Source: JAGVIE01 sp964520905
GTDB lineage: Bacteria > Bacteroidota > Ignavibacteria > UBA10030 > SZUA-254
Reading direction: 5' to 3'
Assembly (NCBI GenBank): GCA_964520905.1
Contig: CAZFQL010000032.1
Span: forward strand, 1-11,158
DNA length: 11,158 bases
The number at the start of each line of letters is the position of its first letter. Position 1 is the stretch's first letter. Under the pieces are notes generated by a model. That model was given only the letters and a program-made list of their open reading frames with translations. It was not told where the DNA came from and ran no database searches. Shown in pieces: positions 6,789-11,158 of this stretch. A program made the position numbers and the translations under genes.

Positions 6789-9700
6789 GTGAACGATTTT
6801 CGTGAACACGAGAAAGCATATCTTGCACCAACATATCAAGAGTCGCAAGTACGGCAAGACTTCATAGATAAATATTTCACTGCGCTTGGGTGGGATGTAA
6901 GCCACCAGCGGCAGAAGAATCCGTACGAGCAGGAAGTCAAGATAGAAAATAAAGTATCAACGCAAGGTTCGCAACGGCGCGCAGATTATGCGTTCTTCAT
7001 TGCTCCTAACTTCCGCGACGTGAAGTTTTATGCTGAAGCAAAAAAGCCCACGAAGAATCTAAAAGATGCCGCGTTCTATCACCAAACAATTCGTTATGGG
7101 TGGAATTCCGGAACTCCTATTGCAATACTAACCGACTTTGAAGAATTTCATATTCTCGATTGCCGGTACAAACCCGATATTGAGGATGCACTGAATCGCA
7201 AGCTGGAATATTTCCATTATTCCGAATATGCAGACGAAGAGAAGTTCAAGAAAATATTCTATCTCTTTGGCCGTGAAGCTGTTGCCGGTGGTTCATTAGA
7301 GAAATATGCTGCCGATCTTCCGAAGCCCCGAGGTAAAGCTAAACAACACGGATTGTTTCCTGCCCGCCGTGGTTTTGGCGGGAAAGGCGCTTACCAACCG
7401 GTTGACGAAGCATTCCTTGAAGAATTAGATTCGTACCGCGAAACGCTTGCCAAAGCGTTCAAGAAAGAAAATTCCAACCTCGGAAGCGAAGAACTGACAG
7501 AAGCTGTGCAGAGAACAATAGACCGGCTTGTGTTTATACGCTTTCTGGAAGACAAGCAGATTGAAGACCCGCAGATGATCAATTATCGCGAGAAGAGTTC
7601 TGCATGGAAAAAGTTCTCAGCACACTGCCGTTCATTGGAGCCGAAGTATAATGGTCTTGTGTTCAAGAAGCACCGCATATTAGACGACACAGGTTTTGTT
7701 CCGCCGGATGACAACACATTTGCTAATATTTGCGATGAACTTACTGACCCTTCCTCACCGTACGACTTCGATAAAATTCCGATCTCGATTCTTGGATCTA
7801 TTTATGAACGCTTTCTTGGCAAAGTAGTTCACGCAACCGCAAAACAAGTAAGGGTTGAGCCAAAACCCGAAGTACGAAAAGCTGGCGGCGTCTATTACAC
7901 GCCGCAGTATATTGTGGGGTACATTGTAAGCGAGACGGTTGGGAAGTTGCTGTATGAAGAACAGGGTATAGGGGTTAGGGGTGAGGGTATAGGGGTTCAG
8001 GGATTAGAGATAATGAAAGGAGAAAATGATGGCGTTACAAACGTACAAGGAACTGGAAGTGTGGAAGCGGGCGATATCGTTGGTGGAAGAAATTTACAAG
8101 CTGACGACGCTTCTTCCCAAGGAGGAACAATACGGATTGAAGAGCCAAATGCAACGGGCGGCGGTTTCAATTCCGGCGAACATAGCGGAGGGATACGGAC
8201 GGGCGAATCGGAAGGAATACCTTCTGTTCCTGTCGTACGCACGGGCATCGTTAATGGAATTGGAAACACATTTGGAAATAGCGATACGGGTTATCCCACT
8301 GAAACAGGAACAAACAGCACTGGCAATATCCTTGATGGAAGAAGTCGGGAAAATGCTCACCCGTCTCATCCAATCTCTCAAAGCTCACTAAACCCTAACG
8401 CCTACACCCCAAACCCTAATGCCTACACCCTAATCCCTAAACTAACTCCAAAGCAAGTAGAAGATTTAAAGATAATAGATATTGCCTGCGGCAGCGGTTC
8501 GTTCCTGATTGAAGTGTACAGTGTGTTGCTGGAGTACCACGAGCGGTATTACGCCGCGCATCCGGAAGCAGCTAAGAAGGGAGACCTTTCGACACGGGAT
8601 GGAAAACAAGTGCTCTCGCTAAAGAAGCGGCAAGAGATTTTGGTGAACAATATTTATGGCGTTGATATAGATTTTCAGGCGACGGAGGTAACACAGCTAT
8701 CTTTGTATTTGAAGTTGCTGGAAGATGCTACGCTGAATGATGCCGTGCAGTTTTCACTGCTGAAAGAAAAATTACTCCCCGACTTGAAGAACAATATAAT
8801 ATGCGGGAACTCGCTCATTGGGACAGATATAAACACGGGAGAGTTGTTCGAGAACAAGGAAACTCAGAATCTCAAACCGATGAACTTTGAAGACGCGTTC
8901 CCGGAGATTATGAGGGGTGGGGGCTTCGATGTGGTAGTGGGGAATCCACCGTATGTAAGGCAAGAATTATTGAGCGATCTTAAATCATATTTTGAAAAAC
9001 GATATAAAGTGTATCAAGGAGCAGCTGATCTCTTTTCATATTTTATTGAAAAAGGAATTACACTTCTCCGACCCGGAGGGCTTTTTTCTTATATCGTTGC
9101 AAATAAATGGATGCGTTCAAATTATGGTGAACCATTGAGGCAATGGCTGAAAGATCAAGGTATAATACAACTAATTGATTTTGGAGATCTTCCGGTATTT
9201 CAAGGTGTGTCCACATATCCGTGTATTATCGTTGTAAACAAAAATTCCCAACAAGAGTACATTAATGTGACAAAGATTGATTCATTGGAGAATCTTGATT
9301 TGCCAATGAGTGTATCATCATCCTCTTTTAAAGTTAGTATCCAACAATTAAAGAGCGAAGGATGGACTTTATCAGACGAAGCATCATCATCCTTACTGGA
9401 TAAAATAAAATCTAGCGGTTCTCCGCTTGGTGAATATGTTAAAGGAAAAATATTCTACGGTGTGAAAACTGGACTTAACGAAGCATTTGTGATTGATGAG
9501 GAAATCAAGAATAAACTTATTTCCGAAGACCCAAAATGCAAAGAATTAATAAAACCTTTTTTAGCTGGTAGAGATATTAAGCGATATGGATCACCTAGAG
9601 CAGAAAGATACCTCATTTTTACACGACGAGGTATTGATATTAAGAAGTATCCTTCAATTGAAAAATATCTATCCGGATTCAAAGAATCCCTTATGCCAAA

Positions 9701-10253
9701 GCCATCTACCTTCAAGGGCTCTGTTTGGAAAGGAAGAAAACCTGGAAGTTATAAATGGTACGAGATACAAGATACGGTTGATTACTATTTAGAATTTGAA
9801 AAGCCAAAGATTATTGTTCCTGCTATAGTCCAAAATGCTTCATATGCATATGATGCAAAGTCGATATATTCAAATGATAAAACCTCTATCATTCCCACAA
9901 CTAATCTCTATTTACTTGGTTTGTTGAATTCAAAGGTGTGTGATTTTGTCATGCATAGGATATCTTCGACCAAGCAAGGTGGGTATTATGAATATAAACC
10001 GATGTATCTTGAACAGCTTCCCATCCACACGATTGATTTTACAAACGAAACAGAGAAAGCTCGTCACGCCCACATCGTAAATCTGGTAGAGCAAATGTTG
10101 AAAGTGAAGGAAGAACTTGCATCAGCGAAATTAGACTCAGATGTCCAGCGGCTTGAACTCCGCTGCGCCACACTTGACCGCCAAATAGATGAAGCGGTGT
10201 ATGAGTTGTATGGGCTGACGGAGGAGGAGATAAGGATTGTGGAAGGAAAATGA
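6789..10253 (+). CDS. Type IIG restriction endonuclease-methyltransferase (Eco57I-like), interrupted in frame by an S23 element
   Basis: 1154 residues combining DNA cleavage and N6-adenine methylation. N-terminal PD-(D/E)xK nuclease: D66 in 'RRADYAFF', then E83-x-K85 in 'FYAEAKKP'. A helical linker spans about 200-360. Methyltransferase motif X is 'GGVYYTPQYIV' (366-376), motif I 'DIACGSGSF' (564-572) and catalytic motif IV 'NPPY' (719-722), the order of gamma-class N6-adenine enzymes. The C-terminus is a TaqI-like target-recognition region ending 'YEYKPMYLEQLPI', then a charged helical tail. All catalytic motifs look intact. About 159 residues between motifs X and I (about 393-551) are a foreign low-complexity insertion; without it the length (about 995) suits the family. 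The GTG start at 6789 lacks a Shine-Dalgarno, and the in-frame sequence from 6741 (stop at 6738) reads 'IQSIEKSLELIRQLV', which looks like family N-terminus, so the true start may be upstream at a non-ATG codon. No separate specificity or accessory gene is visible. Confidence 0.9.
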   Translation: MNDFREHEKAYLAPTYQESQVRQDFIDKYFTALGWDVSHQRQKNPYEQEVKIENKVSTQGSQRRADYAFFIAPNFRDVKFYAEAKKPTKNLKDAAFYHQTIRYGWNSGTPIAILTDFEEFHILDCRYKPDIEDALNRKLEYFHYSEYADEEKFKKIFYLFGREAVAGGSLEKYAADLPKPRGKAKQHGLFPARRGFGGKGAYQPVDEAFLEELDSYRETLAKAFKKENSNLGSEELTEAVQRTIDRLVFIRFLEDKQIEDPQMINYREKSSAWKKFSAHCRSLEPKYNGLVFKKHRILDDTGFVPPDDNTFANICDELTDPSSPYDFDKIPISILGSIYERFLGKVVHATAKQVRVEPKPEVRKAGGVYYTPQYIVGYIVSETVGKLLYEEQGIGVRGEGIGVQGLEIMKGENDGVTNVQGTGSVEAGDIVGGRNLQADDASSQGGTIRIEEPNATGGGFNSGEHSGGIRTGESEGIPSVPVVRTGIVNGIGNTFGNSDTGYPTETGTNSTGNILDGRSRENAHPSHPISQSSLNPNAYTPNPNAYTLIPKLTPKQVEDLKIIDIACGSGSFLIEVYSVLLEYHERYYAAHPEAAKKGDLSTRDGKQVLSLKKRQEILVNNIYGVDIDFQATEVTQLSLYLKLLEDATLNDAVQFSLLKEKLLPDLKNNIICGNSLIGTDINTGELFENKETQNLKPMNFEDAFPEIMRGGGFDVVVGNPPYVRQELLSDLKSYFEKRYKVYQGAADLFSYFIEKGITLLRPGGLFSYIVANKWMRSNYGEPLRQWLKDQGIIQLIDFGDLPVFQGVSTYPCIIVVNKNSQQEYINVTKIDSLENLDLPMSVSSSSFKVSIQQLKSEGWTLSDEASSSLLDKIKSSGSPLGEYVKGKIFYGVKTGLNEAFVIDEEIKNKLISEDPKCKELIKPFLAGRDIKRYGSPRAERYLIFTRRGIDIKKYPSIEKYLSGFKESLMPKPSTFKGSVWKGRKPGSYKWYEIQDTVDYYLEFEKPKIIVPAIVQNASYAYDAKSIYSNDKTSIIPTTNLYLLGLLNSKVCDFVMHRISSTKQGGYYEYKPMYLEQLPIHTIDFTNETEKARHAHIVNLVEQMLKVKEELASAKLDSDVQRLELRCATLDRQIDEAVYELYGLTEEEIRIVEGK
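7963..8007 (+). repeat. Left terminal inverted repeat, two telomere-like 21-bp units
   Basis: AGGGTATAGGGGTT occurs at 7963-7976 and again at 7984-7997, a 21-bp period, followed by CAGGGATTAG. In the host frame this reads GIGVRGE-GIGVQGL. By hand alignment it matches the reverse complement of 8388-8431 at 35 of 45 positions with one gap. Six runs of three or four G with short spacers on the coding strand could form a G-quadruplex. Confidence 0.8.
8016..8022 (+). promoter_or_regulatory. Ribosome binding site of the nested S23 gene
   Basis: AAAGGAG lies 3 bases before ATG 8026 and 6 bases before ATG 8029. The spacing favours the second ATG (MALQTYKEL...). A strong Shine-Dalgarno inside the coding region of another gene supports real translation of the nested frame. 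Confidence 0.7.
8029..8391 (+). CDS. S23/23S rRNA-IVP family four-helix-bundle protein, nested in the type IIG gene
   Basis: 120 residues from ATG 8029 (121 from ATG 8026), in the +1 frame relative to the surrounding restriction gene. The sequence is a textbook member of the four-helix-bundle family (PF05635/TIGR02436, the 23S rRNA intervening-sequence protein). Numbered from ATG 8026, it has 'YKELEVWKRAISLVEEIY' (7-24), 'EEQYGLKSQMQRAAVSIP' (33-50), the signature 'NIAEGYGR' (52-59), 'EYLLFLSYARASLMELETHL' (64-83) and a last helix at about 93-119. Length is normal for the family and no motif is missing, so it appears intact. Relatives are encoded in 23S rRNA intervening sequences (for example Leptospira and Coxiella), and the Avd accessory protein of diversity-generating retroelements has the same fold. 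The biochemical role is unknown; nucleic-acid binding is suspected from Avd. It shares the host gene's mRNA, so it could be translated internally from its own ribosome binding site. Confidence 0.85.
   Translation: MALQTYKELEVWKRAISLVEEIYKLTTLLPKEEQYGLKSQMQRAAVSIPANIAEGYGRANRKEYLLFLSYARASLMELETHLEIAIRVIPLKQEQTALAISLMEEVGKMLTRLIQSLKAH
8388..8431 (-). repeat. Right terminal inverted repeat, two telomere-like 21-bp units
   Basis: Two units (8390-8410 and 8411-8431) read on the minus strand as RGGGTGTAGGCRTTAGGG plus TTT, the counterpart of the left arm's AGGGTATAGGGGTTAGGG. A partial further unit (GGGATT on the minus strand) lies at 8432-8438. In the host frame it reads NPNAYTP-NPNAYTL. The stop codon of the nested gene (8389-8391) lies within this arm. 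Confidence 0.8.
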
Positions 10254-10276
10254 TGCTAAAGCATATAGCATTTTTT
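10253..10276 (+). terminator. Rho-independent terminator of the type IIG gene
   Basis: ATGCTA (10253-10258), 7-base loop, TAGCAT (10266-10271), continuing into a T run to 10276. It overlaps the last base of the stop codon (10251-10253). The stem is short and AT-rich, so termination may be partial. Confidence 0.5.
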
Positions 10277-10292
10277 ATTCAGCCGCATAAAA

Positions 10293-10312
10293 CACCAGAC
10301 TCCTGTCTGGTG
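10293..10312. repeat. Perfect 8-bp hairpin with TCCT loop
   Basis: CACCAGAC (10293-10300), TCCT, GTCTGGTG (10305-10312). It has the same loop and CCAG/CTGG core as the hairpin at 10369-10388. No T run follows, so it is probably a dispersed palindromic repeat and not a terminator. Confidence 0.65.
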
Positions 10313-10322
10313 ATGCAGCGGC

Positions 10323-10354
10323 AGCCCGAAGGGCTCATGCAAGGTTGTCGCATG
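10323..10354. repeat. Two adjacent short hairpins
   Basis: AGCCC-GAA-GGGCT (10323-10335) is followed directly by CATGC (10336-10340), a 9-base loop and GCATG (10350-10354). They lie between the two TCCT-loop hairpins and may belong to one composite palindromic repeat. Confidence 0.45.
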
Positions 10355-10368
10355 TAACATTAAAGAAG

Positions 10369-10388
10369 CCCCCAGCTCCTGCTGGGGG
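10369..10388. repeat. Perfect 8-bp hairpin with TCCT loop
   Basis: CCCCCAGC (10369-10376), TCCT, GCTGGGGG (10381-10388). Both arms differ from the 10293-10312 hairpin in a paired manner, so pairing is preserved while the sequence varies. It could also act as a weak terminator, but GAGATTCACTCTT follows rather than a T run. Confidence 0.65.
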
Positions 10389-10425
10389 AGATTCACTCTT
10401 AGTCAGTTGACTTGGCGAAGCCATC

Positions 10426-10544
10426 GAGACTGTGTAAAAAGTCCATTTGTCACTCTGAGCGTAAGCGAAGAGTCTCGTTTTTCATTCAGATTCTTCACTT
10501 CGTTCAGAATGACATACCCATGTTTTGAGTTTTTACACAGTCTC
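10426..10544. mobile_element. MITE-like 119-bp foldback element
   Basis: A perfect 15-bp terminal inverted repeat, GAGACTGTGTAAAAA (10426-10440) and TTTTTACACAGTCTC (10530-10544), encloses a second inverted pair. That pair is the widespread 'cattctgagcgaagcgaagaatct'-type repeat, forward at 10448-10477 and reverse at 10487-10514. There is no gene inside. It is probably a non-autonomous element or a dispersed-repeat sandwich. The remaining intergenic sequence (10545-10714) shows no gene, RNA or clear repeat that I can recognise. Confidence 0.65.
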
Positions 10545-10714
10545 CATCCCTTTGGGACAGGTTGCGTACCAAGATTCGCAGATATAAAGTGGCGCAAAGC
10601 ACCATCAAGCAAACAGCATGATCTGCGGCTACCAAGATAAACGGAAGAAGAGAGAAAGATTCGAGAAATACTTATATATATCATTCCAATAATACTTTGC
10701 ATTTCCGGGAGATT

Positions 10715-10747
10715 ATGGTTAAACTTTTAAGGTTAGTAGCCATCTAA
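10715..10747 (+). other. Possible 10-codon leader ORF before the sigma factor gene
   Basis: ATG 10715 to TAA 10747 encodes MVKLLRLVAI. GGGAG (10707-10711) stands three bases before the ATG, a better ribosome binding site than that of the sigma gene itself, which starts 22 bases after this stop. It could be a leader peptide, a translational-coupling device or chance. Confidence is low because such short ORFs are common. Confidence 0.3.
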
Positions 10748-10769
10748 ATTACAGAATAAAATCAAAAAT

Positions 10770-11158
10770 ATGGCGCAGAAAACGGATTTCGAGCTTATTG
10801 AAGCTTTTAACAACGGCGATGTCTTGGGCTTCAACGAGCTTGTCAGGCGTTATCAGGAAAAAGTATATTGGATTGCGCGAAGAACTGTCGGGTCTCATCA
10901 AGACGCCGATGATGTTGTTCAGGATGTTTTTATTCGTGTTTATAACGGTTTAAAAAATTTCAGGGGTGACGCGAATATTTATACATGGCTGTATCGAATC
11001 ACAGTCAATGTTTCCCTGAATGCAATACGCAAGAAACGGATAAAGGAATTTATCCCGTACGATGAATTGCTGGAAGGATTGTTGCCGGGCAGTTCACAGG
11101 CTGATGATCTTTCCCAGAAAATAGGACATGGAGAAAAGGTAGTATCAAAGAAAGGAGT
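10770..11158 (+). CDS. ECF (sigma-70 family) RNA polymerase sigma factor, 3' end outside window
   Basis: 129 complete codons are visible from ATG 10770 (MAQKTDFELIEAFNNGD...). Sigma region 2 is clear: 'GFNELVRRYQEKVYWIARRTVGSHQDADDVVQDVFIRVYNGLKNFRGDANIYTWLYRITVNVSLNAIRKKR', residues about 19-89, quoted here only by its key parts: 'DADDVVQDVF' (core binding and -10 recognition), 'FRGDANIYTWLYRI' (region 2.3/2.4) and 'NVSLNAIRKKR'. A variable linker follows and region 4 is beyond the window. This is an extracytoplasmic-function sigma factor of the RpoE/SigW general type, which directs core RNA polymerase to a specific promoter set. No clear Shine-Dalgarno precedes the ATG. It starts a new unit after the repeat cluster; an anti-sigma factor gene would be expected downstream but is not visible. 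Confidence 0.9.
   Translation, partial: MAQKTDFELIEAFNNGDVLGFNELVRRYQEKVYWIARRTVGSHQDADDVVQDVFIRVYNGLKNFRGDANIYTWLYRITVNVSLNAIRKKRIKEFIPYDELLEGLLPGSSQADDLSQKIGHGEKVVSKKG

Larger units (their letters stand above)
7963..8440. mobile_element. IVS-like element carrying an S23 four-helix-bundle gene, inserted in frame in the type IIG gene
   Basis: A segment of about 470-480 bp is bounded by imperfect inverted repeats (7963-8007 and 8388-8431) and contains one complete gene in the +1 frame relative to the host. It lies precisely in the loop between methyltransferase motif X and motif I, where relatives have a short linker ('TPKQVEDLK' resumes at 8445). The host frame stays open through it and yields Gly/Asn/Thr/Ser-rich sequence unlike the rest of the enzyme, as expected when selection acts mainly on the other frame. 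An inverted-repeat-bounded S23 gene is the layout of 23S rRNA intervening sequences. No target-site duplication is evident. The outer right edge could lie anywhere from 8431 to 8442. Mobility is inferred from structure only. Confidence 0.75.

Noticed and set aside
7997..8381. Two minus-strand open frames (95 and 90 codons) across the S23 insertion
   Set aside because: They are shadows of the two overlapping plus-strand frames; composition is Ser/Pro/Cys-rich with no recognisable family and no Shine-Dalgarno.
7963..8431. CRISPR array or intein in the restriction gene
   Set aside because: There are only two units on each side in opposite orientation with no spacers, so not CRISPR. The host-frame insertion lacks intein splice-junction Cys/Ser and His-Asn motifs, so not an intein.
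7963..8440. Diversity-generating retroelement, because S23 resembles Avd
   Set aside because: No reverse transcriptase, template repeat or C-type lectin target is visible in the window.
10260..10400. tRNA or other classical RNA gene among the hairpins
   Set aside because: The stems do not form a cloverleaf and no GTTCRA T-loop or acceptor pairing is found.
10403..10702. 99-codon minus-strand and 77-codon plus-strand open frames over the repeat cluster
   Set aside because: Their middle parts ('ILNEVKNL...' and 'LSVSEESRF') are translations of the widespread 'cattctgaacgaagtgaag' repeat; there is no ribosome binding site and no domain.

Overview
The window looks like a chromosomal segment of a Bacteroidota/Chlorobiota-group bacterium, most likely Ignavibacteria-like. 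Two large secreted proteins end in type IX secretion (T9SS) sorting domains of the 'NYPNPFNPxTxIxYxLP ... GxLPSGIYxYRxxAG' type. Base composition is moderately AT-rich, Shine-Dalgarno use is uneven, and a 'cattctgaacgaagtgaagaatct'-type dispersed repeat is present. The lineage is inferred from these traits, not from a marker gene.

Layout, all genes on the + strand. (1) 1-2031: the 3' part of a beta-helix surface protein with a T9SS tail. (2) 2104-5760: a 1218-residue secreted modular protein with Asp-box-like motifs, three ~180-residue repeats each carrying a DxDxDGxD loop, and a T9SS tail nearly identical in DNA to that of its neighbour; a strong terminator-like hairpin follows. (3) 5941-6528: a small outer-membrane beta-barrel-like protein. 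(4) 6529-6740: an intergenic stretch with an elaborate hairpin framed by A and T runs. (5) 6789-10253: a type IIG (Eco57I-like) restriction-modification enzyme with PD-ExK nuclease, gamma-class N6-adenine methyltransferase and target-recognition domains. (6) 10254-10714: a repeat-rich intergenic region with a terminator, several perfect hairpins and a 119-bp MITE-like foldback element. (7) 10770 to the window end: the N-terminal part of an ECF sigma factor.

The most unusual item is inside the type IIG gene. Between methyltransferase motif X and motif I lies a ~470-480 bp insertion bounded by telomere-like inverted repeats, each built of two ~21-bp units of the AGGGTRTAGG..TTAGGG type. In the +1 frame relative to the host gene it carries a complete 120/121-codon gene with its own strong ribosome binding site, encoding an S23/23S-rRNA-IVP four-helix-bundle protein. 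The insertion also reads through in the host frame without a stop, as a glycine/asparagine/threonine-rich linker of about 159 residues. It resembles a 23S rRNA intervening sequence that has invaded a protein-coding gene while keeping the host frame open, an arrangement recalling Rickettsia palindromic elements but carrying its own gene.

The two T9SS-tailed proteins and the beta-barrel probably belong to the cell envelope and surface. The restriction enzyme is a stand-alone defence gene, and the sigma factor begins a separate transcription unit after the repeat cluster.
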